A DNA stretch of 64,000 bases from Palsa-504 sp963835775 (GTDB lineage: Bacteria > Actinomycetota > Actinomycetes > Streptosporangiales > Streptosporangiaceae): positions 53,200-117,199 of the forward strand of contig CAWIHB010000016.1 of the NCBI GenBank assembly GCA_963835775.1. Reading direction: 5' to 3'. A model generated the notes under the pieces. The model was given only the letters and a program-made list of their open reading frames with translations, had not been told where the DNA came from and searched no databases. Of the stretch, positions 1 through 8,723 are shown piece after piece. The position numbers and the translations under genes were made by a program. Numbering within the stretch: position 1 is the stretch's first letter; every line of letters begins with the position of its first letter.

Positions 1-438
1 CCGGTCGGCCAGGTCCTTCAGCTTCGGGCCGAGCACTGCCGTCGACCGGCTGCGGCTGGCCACCCGGAGCATCTGCTCCAGCGCGTCGGGGGCCGGCTCG
101 CAGTCATCGTGCAGCAGCCAGATCCACTCCACGGCCGGCTCCGGGCCCGCGCCGGGCGGTACGGCCAGCCGACGCGCGGCGGGGTGCTGCAGGGCGCGGG
201 ACACCGCCGCGCCGTAACCGGTATCGGGATCCATGCCGAAGACCACGTCGGGACCGATCAGCGAGCTCAGCGTGGCCCCGCTGCGGTCCAGGCTGCCGGT
301 ATCGACCCCGATGACCTGGTGCACGGCGTGGGTCTGTTCCCGTACTCCGTTGACCAGCCCCGGCAACAGCCGGGCACCGTCGTGCACGACAACCACAGCC
401 GTGACGACGTGACGGAGGTGCGATGCGTTCTCGGTCAA
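1..438 (-). CDS. GT2-type glycosyltransferase, 5' part, cut by window edge
   Basis: The reverse strand reads open from a TTG codon at 438 to the window edge, giving about 146 residues. The N-terminus (TAVVVVHDGARLLPGL) is the first beta-strand of a GT-A fold, and WLLHDDCEPAPDALEQM is the nucleotide-sugar-binding Asp segment typical of large actinobacterial family 2 glycosyltransferases. An AGGA motif lies 3 bases before the TTG, and there is no in-frame ATG until a Met about 60 codons in. Proteins of this type with a C-terminal membrane part are common beside whiB and probably make cell-envelope glycans. The acceptor and sugar cannot be told from the fragment, and the start is tentative. Confidence 0.7.
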   Translation of the reverse strand, partial: MTENASHLRHVVTAVVVVHDGARLLPGLVNGVREQTHAVHQVIGVDTGSLDRSGATLSSLIGPDVVFGMDPDTGYGAAVSRALQHPAARRLAVPPGAGPEPAVEWIWLLHDDCEPAPDALEQMLRVASRSRSTAVLGPKLKDLADR

Positions 439-673
439 GGGTCCTGTCAAGTGGCGTGGGCAACGGCGCTCCGCGCGGCGGCCTGCCCGGCGTGAGCGTC
501 TGGTCTGCGTGAACGTCAACCCCCGCGCTCACGTCAGGACCAACCCTACCCAGAGGGCAACCAAAAAGTTTGTGTTATGCAGAACGCCCAGCAGGCCCGG
601 ATCGGGCCATACCCGGCGCGGCTGAAGCCGTCCGCGGGCTGGTTGCGGTGCGCAGCGGCGTGCGGCCAGCGAG

Positions 674-949
674 CTAGACGGCCTCGCGCTTGAGGCGCCG
701 GCGCTCGCGTTCCGACATGCCGCCCCAGATGCCGAAGCGCTCATCGTTCTCGAGCGCGTACTCCAGGCATTCGGCCCGGACCTCGCAGCTGCGGCACACC
801 CGCTTGGCCTCCCGGGTCGATCCGCCCTTCTCAGGGAAGAACGCCTCCGGATCTGTCTGCGCGCACAGCGCCCTGTCCTGCCAGCCCAGCTCGTCAGCAT
901 CATCCGGGCTGACGATGACCTGCGGCAGCGGGACGATGACCTCAGTCAC
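674..949 (-). CDS. whiB: WhiB-family Fe-S transcription factor (WhiB/WhiB2 type)
   Basis: This 91-residue protein has the four cluster-binding cysteines C29, C52, C55 and C61, the GIWGG turn at 73-77 and a basic C-terminal tail (ERERRRLKREA). That is the full WhiB layout: 4Fe-4S cluster, turn, DNA/sigma-binding tail. The sequence from GGSTREAKRVC to the end fits the WhiB/WhiB2/WhmD branch, which controls sporulation septation in Streptomyces and division in mycobacteria. The position next to fbiA and cell-wall glycosyltransferases is also that of WhiB2. It is transcribed away from fbiA. Confidence 0.95.
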   Translation of the reverse strand: MTEVIVPLPQVIVSPDDADELGWQDRALCAQTDPEAFFPEKGGSTREAKRVCRSCEVRAECLEYALENDERFGIWGGMSERERRRLKREAV

Positions 950-1023
950 AGCGCGTCCTCCCTCCCCATTCGGAGCCCCGTTTTCCGGCCCGCTCGGCGT
1001 CGGGCGGAAATCACATCAATGAA

Positions 1024-1053
1024 ATTACACTCGCGTGTCTTGCTTCAAGTCAA
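1024..1053 (-). promoter_or_regulatory. Housekeeping-type promoter of whiB
   Basis: Reading the reverse strand, TTGACT is followed after 18 bases by TGTAAT, close to the principal sigma factor consensus. It would give an untranslated leader of roughly 65-70 bases for whiB. The surrounding 80 bases are clearly less GC-rich than the neighbouring genes. Confidence 0.5.
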
Positions 1054-1231
1054 GCGGGGAAGGTGATAATGGTCGCCTCGTTGTCTGAGATGCGAGATAA
1101 ATCACGCGGGAAATCACGGATGGCCGGACCCCATCAGACCCTCCTGAAACGGTAGTAACACTGGTCGCTGGGGCTTTGGAGGCGGGCCCGGGCGGGCCGA
1201 GGCAGCGCCGGCACCTGCCACACTTTCAGGT

Positions 1232-2182
1232 ATGCGCATCACCGTGCCCGCGGGCGGCGTCGGCGCCGCGCGCTTCCTCCGCGGCCTGAAGCAGGCCACC
1301 CCGGACGCCGAGATCACCGTCATCGGGAACACCGGCGACGACATCACGCTGTTCGGCCTGCGGGTCTGCCCGGACCTGGACACCGTCATGTACACGCTGG
1401 GCGGCGGCATCAACGAGGAGCAGGGCTGGGGGCGCGCCGAGGAGACGTTCAGCGTCCGGGCCGAGCTGGCCGCCTACGGCGCGAGCCCGGACTGGTTCAC
1501 GCTCGGTGACCGGGATTTCGCCACGCACATCGTGCGCAGCCAGGGGCTGGCCGCTGGCCAGCCGCTGTCGGCCGTGACCCGGGCGCTGTGCGAGCGGTGG
1601 CAGCCGGGGGTGCGGCTGCTGCCGATGTCCGACGACCCCGTCGAGACGCACGTGGTGCTCGAGGACCAGCGCACGGTCCACTTCCAGGAGTGGTGGGTGC
1701 GGCTGCACGCGCAGACGCCCGCGACGGCCATCACCGCGGTCGGCGCGGCTTCGGCTGCGCCCGCCCCGGGCGTGCTCGAGGCGATCGCCGCGGCGGACGT
1801 GGTGCTGTTCCCGCCGTCCAACCCGGTGGTCAGCATCGGCACCATCCTGGCCGTTCCGGGCATCCGGGCCGCGCTGGCGGCCCGGACCGTGGTAGGTATC
1901 TCGCCGATCATCGGCGGCGCCCCGGTGCGCGGGATGGCCGACGCGTGCCTGGCCGCGATCGGCGTCGAGACTTCGGCGGCCGCGGTCGGCGCGCACTACG
2001 GGCCGGACCTGATCGACGGCTGGCTGGTCGATGACCAGGACAAGGCGGCGGCCGACGATCCGGCGCTGGCGGGCATCGCCGTCCGCGCCCTGCCGCTGTA
2101 CATGCGGGACCTGCCCGCCACCGCGGCGATCGCCCGGGCGGCGCTTGACCTGGCCGCCGCGCTGGCCGAGGGGCGAGCCTGA
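1232..2182 (+). CDS. fbiA: 2-phospho-L-lactate transferase (F420 biosynthesis)
   Basis: The 316-residue protein is the CofD/FbiA enzyme that transfers a phospholactyl-type group from its GMP-activated form to the deazaflavin Fo, giving (dehydro)F420-0. The N-terminal glycine-rich loop GGVGAARFLRGL and the segment GNTGDDITLFGLRVCPDLDT are hallmarks of the family, and the length is normal. Its TGA overlaps the ATG of fbiB (TGATG), so the two are translationally coupled as in other actinomycetes. Confidence 0.95.
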   Translation: MRITVPAGGVGAARFLRGLKQATPDAEITVIGNTGDDITLFGLRVCPDLDTVMYTLGGGINEEQGWGRAEETFSVRAELAAYGASPDWFTLGDRDFATHIVRSQGLAAGQPLSAVTRALCERWQPGVRLLPMSDDPVETHVVLEDQRTVHFQEWWVRLHAQTPATAITAVGAASAAPAPGVLEAIAAADVVLFPPSNPVVSIGTILAVPGIRAALAARTVVGISPIIGGAPVRGMADACLAAIGVETSAAAVGAHYGPDLIDGWLVDDQDKAAADDPALAGIAVRALPLYMRDLPATAAIARAALDLAAALAEGRA

Positions 2183-3477
2183 TGGCGGCCCAGGACCTGG
2201 ATGCCTTGACCGTTATGCCGGTGCGGGGGATGCCGGAGATCACCGCGGGCAGTGACCTGGCCGCGCTGGTGGCCGAGGCCGCCGCGGACCTGCGCGACGG
2301 CGACATCGTGGTGATCACCTCGAAGATCGTCAGTAAGGCCGAGGGCCGGGTGGTGGCCGCCTCCCGGGAGCAGGCCATCGAGGCGGAAACGGCCCGGGTG
2401 GTGGCGCGGCGCGGAGCAACCACGATCGCGCAGACCCGGCACGGCCTGGTCTTGGCCGCGGCCGGGGTGGACGAGTCCAACACGGCCCCGGGCACCGTAG
2501 TGCTGCTGCCCACCGATCCGGACGAGTCGGCCCGGCGGCTGCGCAAGGCGCTGCAGGCCAGGACTGGTCTGAGCGTCGGCGTGATCGTCACCGACACCAT
2601 GGGCCGGCCGTGGCGGGCCGGGCAGACCGACAACGCCATCGGCGCGGCCGGGGTGACCCCGGTCCGGGACTACCGGGGCGAGACCGACACGTTCGGCAAC
2701 ATCCTGGAGGTCACCGTGGCGGCCGTGGCCGACGAGATCGCCGCCGCCGCCAACCTGGTCAAGGGCAAGTCGCGGCAGGTCCCGGCCGCGGTCGTGCGCG
2801 GGCTGGCGGCCCTGGTCATGGCGGAGGACGGCCCCGGTGCGCGGGCGATCATCCGGCCGGCCGACGAGGACATGTTCCGGTTCGGGTCGGCGGACGTGCC
2901 GCTGGCCCGCCGGACCATCAGGGCGTTCACCGCCGAGCCGGTCGACGGGGCGGCGGTGCGCCGGGCCGTGGCCACCGCGGTGACCGCGCCCGCACCGCAC
3001 CACAGCGAGCCGTGGCGGTTTGTAGTCCTGTCCTCGCCGCAGGCCCGGGCGCGGCTGGTCGACGCGATGCGCGAGGCCTGGACCGCCGACCTGCGCGGCG
3101 ACGGGTTCAGCGAGGAGCAGATCACCCGCAGGCTGCGCCGCGGCGACGTGCTGCGGCTCGCGCCGCTGATCATCGTGCCGTGCCTGGTCACCGATGCGGC
3201 GCACGAGTACCCCGACCAGAAACGCAACCGGTCCGAGCAGGCCATGTTCACCGTGTCCATGGGCGCGGCCGTGCAGAACCTGCTGGTGGCGCTGGCCGTC
3301 GACGGGCTCGGCTCGGCCTGGATCTCCAGCACGCTGTTCTGCCAGGACGTCGCGGCCCGGGCCATGGACCTGCCTGCGGGCTGGCAGCCGATGGGCGCCA
3401 TCGCCGTCGGTCACCCGGCCGAGCAGGCCAGGTCCCGGCCGCCCCGGGACCCCGCGGACTTCATCCTGACCCGCTGA
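2182..3477 (+). CDS. fbiB: F420-0:gamma-L-glutamate ligase / nitroreductase fusion
   Basis: This two-domain 431-residue protein adds the poly-gamma-glutamate tail to F420-0 and, through its C-terminal FMN domain, reduces dehydro-F420. Residues about 1-240 are the CofE-type ligase (DGDIVVITSKIVSKAEGR and the GVIVTDTMGRPWRAGQTD block). Residues about 250-430 are a nitroreductase fold (APHHSEPWRFVVL; MGAAVQNLLVALAVDGLGSAW). The length matches mycobacterial FbiB and the start overlaps the fbiA stop. Confidence 0.95.
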   Translation: MAAQDLDALTVMPVRGMPEITAGSDLAALVAEAAADLRDGDIVVITSKIVSKAEGRVVAASREQAIEAETARVVARRGATTIAQTRHGLVLAAAGVDESNTAPGTVVLLPTDPDESARRLRKALQARTGLSVGVIVTDTMGRPWRAGQTDNAIGAAGVTPVRDYRGETDTFGNILEVTVAAVADEIAAAANLVKGKSRQVPAAVVRGLAALVMAEDGPGARAIIRPADEDMFRFGSADVPLARRTIRAFTAEPVDGAAVRRAVATAVTAPAPHHSEPWRFVVLSSPQARARLVDAMREAWTADLRGDGFSEEQITRRLRRGDVLRLAPLIIVPCLVTDAAHEYPDQKRNRSEQAMFTVSMGAAVQNLLVALAVDGLGSAWISSTLFCQDVAARAMDLPAGWQPMGAIAVGHPAEQARSRPPRDPADFILTR

Positions 3478-3513
3478 GGCGCGCCGCCGCGGGGCCCAGC
3501 GGGCCGGGCCGCC

Positions 3514-6195
3514 TCAGCGAGCCAGCAGCGGCAGGCCGGACCTGACCGAGGCGCAGACGCCGTCGCTGGCGGCGGAGGCGGCGAGCCGTTCGGCCGGGAC
3601 GTCGCCGTAGGTGGTGGTGCGCTGGCGCAGCGGGCGGCCGATCGGCTCGGTGATCGCGCGGAGCTGGCTGATCGTCTTGTAGGAGCCGTGGTCGGCGCCG
3701 GCCATCCGGCTGATGGTCTCCTCCATCAGCGTGCCGCCCAGGTCGTTGGTACCGCCGTTCAGCACGTCGCGGCACAGGTCGTCGCCCAGCTTGACCCAGG
3801 AGCACTGGATCGAGCCGATCGCCCCGTGCAGCAGCAGCCGGGAGACCGCGTGCACGACCCGGTTCTCGCGCCGGGTCGGCCCGGGCCGGGCCAGGCCGGC
3901 CAGGTAGATCGGGGCATTGGAGTGGATGAACGGCAGCAGCACGAACTCGGTGAAGCCGCCGGTCCGCTCCTGGATGGAGCGGATCACGCGCAGGTGCCCG
4001 ACCCAGTGCGCCGGGGTGTCCACGTGCCCGTACATCATCGTGGCCGAGGTCGGCAGGCCCAGCTGATGCGCCGTGGTGATGACCTCGATCCAGACCGAGG
4101 CGGGCAGCTTGCCCTTGGTCAGCACCCAGCGCACGTCGTCGTCGAGGATCTCGGCCGCGGTGCCCGGCAGCGAGCCGACGCCCGCCTCCTTGGCCCGGAC
4201 CAGCCACTCCCGGATCGGCAGGCCGGTGCGGGCGGCTCCGTTGACCACCTCCATGGGTGAGAACGCATGAACGTGAAGAGCCGGGCTTCGCCTCTTGACC
4301 TCGGAAGCGATTTCGAAGTATGCTGTTCCCGGCAGATCGGGATGGATGCCTCCCTGCATGCACACCTCGGTGGCGCCGGCGTCCCAGGCTTCCTCGGCGC
4401 GATCGCCGATCTGCTGCAGCGAGAGGGTGTAGGCGTCGGCGTCGGTGCGGCGCTGGGCGAACGCACAGAACCGGCAGCCGGTGTAGCACACGTTGGTGAA
4501 GTTGATGTTGCGGGTGACGACGTAGGTGACGTCGTCGCCGATCACGTCCCGGCGCAGCGCGTCGGCGATCCCGGCCAGGGCCTCGAGGTCGGGGCCGTCG
4601 GCGGCCAGCAGGGCGAGGGCCTGGGTGTCGGTGAGGGCGGCCGGGTCGCGTTCGGCCTGGCGGAGGGCGTCGGCGACCTCGCCCGGAGCCGCCAGGGCGG
4701 GAGCGCCCGCCACGGGAGCGCCCATAACGGGGGGGCGATCGGCGGGGCCGGATGCGGGTGCCACGGCCCGTTCGGCGATCTCATCCCAGTCGCCGTAGAC
4801 CTCGGCGAAGTCATCGCGCCGGTCATGGGTGCGGCCGGTGGTATCGATGCTGACGTGCAGGTCGGTGCGGCCGGCCGAGACCCACTCGGCCAGGCCGCCG
4901 TCGGGCTCCTGCCAGGGCCGGCCGTGCGGGACGGCGGCCTCGTCGGCCAGGCCCGTGGCCGGGTCGGCCAGCGCGGCGACGTGGGCGGCCAGCCGCGGGT
5001 CCAGCCAGGGCTCGCGGATGTAGGGCGGGTAGATGGTCAGCCGCTCGCGCAGGGTGAAGCCGGCCGCGGCGGTGCGGGCGGCCAGTTCGTCGATGGCCGG
5101 CCAGGGCCGCTCGGGGTTGACGTGGTCCGGGGTCAGCGGCGAGACACCGCCCCAGTCGTCGATGCCGGCCCGCAGGATGAGGTCGTGCTGGTCGCCGACC
5201 AGGTTGGGCGGCGCCTGGATGCGGGCCTTGGGGCCGAGCACGAGCCGGGTGACGGCGATCGTGGCGGCCAGGTCGTCGAGTTCGGCGTCCGGCGTGTCGC
5301 GCATCTTGGTGTCGGGCTTGGCCCGGAAGTTCTGCACGATGACTTCCTGGATGCCGCGGTACTCGCGGGCCACCTTCCGGATGGCGAAGATCGAGTCGGT
5401 CCGTTCCGCCCGCGTTTCGCCGATGCCGATCAGGATGCCGGTGGTGAACGGGACGTTGCTGCGGCCGGCGTCCTCCAGGACGCGGAGCCTGACCGCGGGG
5501 TCCTTGTCGGGGCTGCCGAAGTGCGGGCCACCTGGCTCGGCGAACAGGCGGGTGGCGGTGGTCTCGAGCATCATGCCCATGGACGGGGCTACCGGCTTGA
5601 GGCGCTGGAAGTCCTGCCAGCTCAGCACGCCCGGGTTGAGATGGGGCAGCAGCCCGGTCTCCTCCAGCACCCGGATGGCCATGGCCCGCACGTAGGACAG
5701 GGTGTCGTCGTAGCCGCGGGCGTCCAGCCACTCGCGGGCCTGCCGCCATCGGTCCTCAGGCTTGTCACCCAGCGTGAACAGGGCTTCCTTGCAGCCGAGA
5801 GCGGCGCCGTCGCGGGCGATCGCGAGCACCTCGTCGGGCTCCAGGTACAGGCTGTCCAGCCGGTGCGGCACGGTGGCGAAGGTGCAGTACCCGCAGCGGT
5901 CCCGGCACAGCCGGGTCAGCGGGATGAAGACCTTGCGCGAGTAGGTGATGACGCCCGGCCGCTGCGCCGCCTCCAGGCCAGCGTCCCGGGTGCGGCTGGC
6001 GTGGGCCAGGAGCGTCTGCAGGTCATCGCCGCGGGCGTGCAGCAGGATGGTGGCCTCGTCCTGGTCGAGCGACTTGCCGTCGCGGGCTCGCGCCAGCGTG
6101 CGGCGCATGGCGGACGCTGTGATCTGGCTGACTTCTCGGCCCTCCTTCGGCCCCCCGGTCTGTTTGCTATCGCAGTCGCGGCCGAGATCGCTCAT
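3514..6195 (-). CDS. fbiC: 7,8-didemethyl-8-hydroxy-5-deazariboflavin (Fo) synthase
   Basis: FbiC is the CofG-CofH fusion that makes the deazaflavin chromophore Fo from tyrosine and a ribityl-uracil precursor with two radical SAM domains. Both CX3CX2C clusters are present: C97/C101/C104 (CRDRCGYC) in the CofG half and C570/C574/C577 (CYTGCRFC) in the CofH half. I chose the ATG at 6195 (893 residues). The frame is open 40 codons further up, but that extension is low-complexity and not family-like. The true start may lie even further in, since the conserved part begins near the TASAMRRTL segment. It is convergent with fbiB, with 36 bp between stops. Confidence 0.92.
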   Translation of the reverse strand: MSDLGRDCDSKQTGGPKEGREVSQITASAMRRTLARARDGKSLDQDEATILLHARGDDLQTLLAHASRTRDAGLEAAQRPGVITYSRKVFIPLTRLCRDRCGYCTFATVPHRLDSLYLEPDEVLAIARDGAALGCKEALFTLGDKPEDRWRQAREWLDARGYDDTLSYVRAMAIRVLEETGLLPHLNPGVLSWQDFQRLKPVAPSMGMMLETTATRLFAEPGGPHFGSPDKDPAVRLRVLEDAGRSNVPFTTGILIGIGETRAERTDSIFAIRKVAREYRGIQEVIVQNFRAKPDTKMRDTPDAELDDLAATIAVTRLVLGPKARIQAPPNLVGDQHDLILRAGIDDWGGVSPLTPDHVNPERPWPAIDELAARTAAAGFTLRERLTIYPPYIREPWLDPRLAAHVAALADPATGLADEAAVPHGRPWQEPDGGLAEWVSAGRTDLHVSIDTTGRTHDRRDDFAEVYGDWDEIAERAVAPASGPADRPPVMGAPVAGAPALAAPGEVADALRQAERDPAALTDTQALALLAADGPDLEALAGIADALRRDVIGDDVTYVVTRNINFTNVCYTGCRFCAFAQRRTDADAYTLSLQQIGDRAEEAWDAGATEVCMQGGIHPDLPGTAYFEIASEVKRRSPALHVHAFSPMEVVNGAARTGLPIREWLVRAKEAGVGSLPGTAAEILDDDVRWVLTKGKLPASVWIEVITTAHQLGLPTSATMMYGHVDTPAHWVGHLRVIRSIQERTGGFTEFVLLPFIHSNAPIYLAGLARPGPTRRENRVVHAVSRLLLHGAIGSIQCSWVKLGDDLCRDVLNGGTNDLGGTLMEETISRMAGADHGSYKTISQLRAITEPIGRPLRQRTTTYGDVPAERLAASAASDGVCASVRSGLPLLAR

Positions 6196-6321
6196 GCTGC
6201 CCCAACCTCTGGCTGCCCCCGTATCTTCCCCTGCCGGTCCGGCCCCGGGGTCGGCTGGCCCCCGGATAGCGGTCGACGTGACCACAGACCGTGTTCCGAG
6301 GGGCCAGTCGATCACCGCCGT

Positions 6322-6918
6322 CTAGGCACGGGCGGGAGCGGGGTCGCCGCCGCGCTCGCGCCAAGCCCGGCCGATCTGCCTGATCATCGACGGGTACACG
6401 ATCAGGTACCGGAACGGCGTGATGGCGGCCATATAGCCCTGGCCGAGCAGGCCGTTCGGCTTGACGTAGACGGCCAGCTGACCGTGGTAGCGGCCGGCCT
6501 GGTCCGGGACCCAGCCGAGGTGCAGCACACCATGCACGGTCCGGTTGATGAGCTCCGCGGCCCACTCGTCGCCGGTCAGGTAGAGCGGCGAGAACGGCAG
6601 CGCGCCGGCGTCCGGGCCGGACGGGCCTTCGCGCAGGTCGGCGGGCAGCCGGTCGCGCAGCGAGGGCCGGGGCGGGCCGGCTTGCGGGCCGTCCCAGCCG
6701 AGCAGATCCCCCAGCTTCAGCCGGATCACCCACAGGGCGCGGGCCGGGCCCCGGGCGCCGCGCGACGCGTTACCCGAGGCGATCAGCCGGACCAGGCGGG
6801 GGAAGTCGCCCGGGCCGCCCGGCGTGGGCAGCTCCCACACATCCTCGAGGCGGAAGCCGCGGGTCAGCTCGTGGATCCGCCAGGGGCGGGAGGTGTGCGC
6901 GGTGTTCGGGAGTCTCAT
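6322..6918 (-). CDS. DUF2867 domain protein
   Basis: The 198-residue protein resembles stand-alone DUF2867 proteins: an N-terminal WRIHELTRGFRLEDVWELPTPG segment, a DWPR-like region with RLKLGDLLGWD, and a C-terminal GLLGQGYMAAITPFRYLIVYPSMI segment. No catalytic role is established for the family. It is divergent from a TetR regulator with a palindrome directly before its ATG, so it is probably that regulator's target. Confidence 0.8.
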   Translation of the reverse strand: MRLPNTAHTSRPWRIHELTRGFRLEDVWELPTPGGPGDFPRLVRLIASGNASRGARGPARALWVIRLKLGDLLGWDGPQAGPPRPSLRDRLPADLREGPSGPDAGALPFSPLYLTGDEWAAELINRTVHGVLHLGWVPDQAGRYHGQLAVYVKPNGLLGQGYMAAITPFRYLIVYPSMIRQIGRAWRERGGDPAPARA

Positions 6919-6932
6919 GCGCGAGCCTTCTT

Positions 6933-6950
6933 CCGTACGTTACCGTATGG
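6933..6950. promoter_or_regulatory. Candidate TetR operator between DUF2867 and tetR
   Basis: The 18-bp imperfect palindrome CCGTACGTTACCGTATGG lies 14 bp upstream of the DUF2867 ATG, in the only AT-richer patch of the divergent intergenic region. Its inner part TACG-TTAC-CGTA is an exact inverted repeat. A TetR dimer bound here would cover the DUF2867 promoter and could also autoregulate. Confidence 0.5.
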
Positions 6951-7027
6951 ATTACGCTAGCATGGCTTGTGGGCGGCGCCATGCCGGAGGGTGGGCGTCG
7001 GCCGGCGCTGGGCGGGAGGGACAGGCG

Positions 7028-7576
7028 ATGGCGGTGGCCCGGACGCCGCGCGGCCGGTGGGTCGAGGAGGGGCTGCGGGCGCTGGCCGCAGGCGGCCCCG
7101 ACGCGGTCAGGATCGAACCGCTGGCTCAGGCGCTCGGGGTGACCAAGGGCGGCTTCTACTGGCACTTCGCGGACCGGCAGGCGCTGCTCGACGAGCTGCT
7201 CGACGCGTGGGAGCGGGCCAACCTGGCGGACGTGATCGAGCGGGTCGAGCGCGACGGGGGGGACGCCAGGGCCCGGCTGCGGAGGCTGTTCGCGCTGGCC
7301 TTCTCCGGCACCGGGCCGCTGCGGACCGACCTGGCGGTCCGGGACTGGGCCCGGCGGGATGAGGCGTTGGCCAACCGTGTGCGGCGCGTGGACAACCGGC
7401 GGATGGCGTACTTGCGCGGGTTGTTCGGTGCGCTGTGCGCCGACGAGGCCGATGTCGAGGCCCGCTGCCTGCTGGCGCTGTCGCTGTGGATCGGGAGCCA
7501 TTTCGTGGTGGCCGATCACGGGCCGCGCAGCCGGGCCGAGGTGCTGGAGCGGGCGGCCCGGCTGCTGGAGAGCTGA
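7028..7576 (+). CDS. TetR-family regulator
   Basis: The 182-residue protein starts at an ATG preceded by GGGAGGG; the frame is open upstream but lacks family similarity there. Residues about 8-55 form the HTH (ALGVTKGGFYWHFADRQALLDELL, the classic TetR recognition helix), followed by an all-helical ligand domain ending in LWIGSHFVVADHG. The ligand cannot be predicted. It is divergent from the DUF2867 gene and is probably its repressor. The last codons and the stop lie inside a 24-bp tandem repeat. Confidence 0.88.
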   Translation: MAVARTPRGRWVEEGLRALAAGGPDAVRIEPLAQALGVTKGGFYWHFADRQALLDELLDAWERANLADVIERVERDGGDARARLRRLFALAFSGTGPLRTDLAVRDWARRDEALANRVRRVDNRRMAYLRGLFGALCADEADVEARCLLALSLWIGSHFVVADHGPRSRAEVLERAARLLES

Positions 7577-7635
7577 GGGGCCAGGCGGCTGGAAGACTGA
7601 GGGGCCAGGCGGCTGGAAGACTGAGGAGCCAGGCG
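7564..7635. repeat. 24-bp tandem repeat, three copies, over the tetR stop codon
   Basis: Units begin GCTGGA(A)GA(G)CTGAGG and end CCAGGCG. The tetR stop TGA lies in the first copy and a fourth partial unit (GCTGG) follows. The array fills the space between convergent tetR and the DNA glycosylase gene. Confidence 0.85.
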
Positions 7636-7645
7636 GCTGGGGCCA

Positions 7646-8700
7646 CTAGAAGGAGCGGTAGTCGCGGACCGGCATGCGGGGGCCGCGGCGGGGCGGCGCG
7701 CTGCCGCCCAGCTCGATCAGCCGGGTCACCCGGTAGCGGTGGCCGGCGTACGGGGCGAGCAGCTCGAGCATGCCCGGGTCGTCGGTGACCCGGCCGGCCA
7801 GGGTCCAGCCGACCGTCTTGGGCAGGTGGTAGTCGCCCACCGAGACCGCGTCCGGGTCGCCCGCGGCCCGCTGCCTGATCTCGGCGGAGGTCCAGACGCC
7901 GATGCCGGGCAGGGAGCGCAGCCGCCGGTCGGCCTCGGCCGCGTCCAGGTCCAGGATCTGCTCCAGCCGAGCGGCGACCTCGGCGGCGGTGATGATGGTC
8001 CGGGCCCGGACGCCCTCGACGCCGGCCCGGTGCCAGTCCCAGGACGGGATGCGGGCCCAAACCCGGGGCGGCGGGCACACGGCCATCCCGGCCGGAGCCG
8101 GTCCCGGCGCGGGCTCTCCGTGCTTGCGCAGCAGGAACCGCCAGGCCCGGTGGGCTTCCTGGCCGACCACCTTCTGCTCCAGGACCGCGGGCACCAGCGC
8201 CTCGAAGACCCGCCAGGTCCGGCCCACCCGCAGCCCCGGATGGCGCAGCACCAGCTCGCTGACGATCGCGTGCCGGGCGCTGAACCCGGACAGGTCGTCG
8301 TGGCCGCCGAGCTGATCGGGCAGCCGGTCGAGCAGCCAGCTCGCGCCCGGCCCCCAGGCCTGGCCGGTGACCAGCGTCTGGTCGGCCGCCAGCGCGTGGG
8401 ACGAAGCGTCTGGTGGCCAGCGGCGGAGGGGCGGGAGGCCGCGGCGGCGGGGCGGGAGGTGATGCGCAGGGTGCCGGGTCCGTCGGGGGTCAGCGAGGTC
8501 CGCCAGACGGCGCCGGCCTGGTCTACCCGGTAGGTGGGGTCACCGCCGCCGTGCCGGTGCGGGGACAGGGTGAGCCGGACGTCAAGGCCGAACGGCGCCT
8601 GCCACTCGCGCCGCAGACCCCGATCGGGCAGACCGGGATCGGGCAGACCAGGATCGGGCGGGCCGGGATCGGGGAGTGCGGGCCGGTCGGCTGCGAGCAT
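7646..8700 (-). pseudogene. HhH-GPD DNA-3-methyladenine glycosylase, apparent frameshift
   Basis: This is a base-excision repair glycosylase of the AlkA/Ogg type. The N-terminal part (from an ATG at 8700; REWQAPFGLDVRLTLSP, DPTYRVDQAGAVWRTSLTPDG) is in one frame. The middle and C-terminal part (ALAADQTLVTGQAWGPGASW, LEQKVVGQEAHRAWRFL, SLPGIGVWTSAEIRQRA with the HhH hairpin, and the catalytic Asp near DAVSVGDYHLPK) is in another. The switch falls between about 8385 and 8440, so a single-base indel or sequence error separates otherwise complete halves. The N-terminus has an unusual PDPGLPDPG-type repeat made by a DNA tandem repeat at about 8617-8672. It is 23 bp downstream of the nucleotidyltransferase gene. 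Confidence 0.75.
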
Positions 8701-8723
8701 CGAGGCCGCCTGCAGGCTCGGCG

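Noticed and set aside
4267..6960. Long forward-strand open frame of nearly 900 codons
   Set aside because: It is antisense to fbiC, rich in Gly/Arg/Val without any domain, and is an artefact of high GC codon bias.
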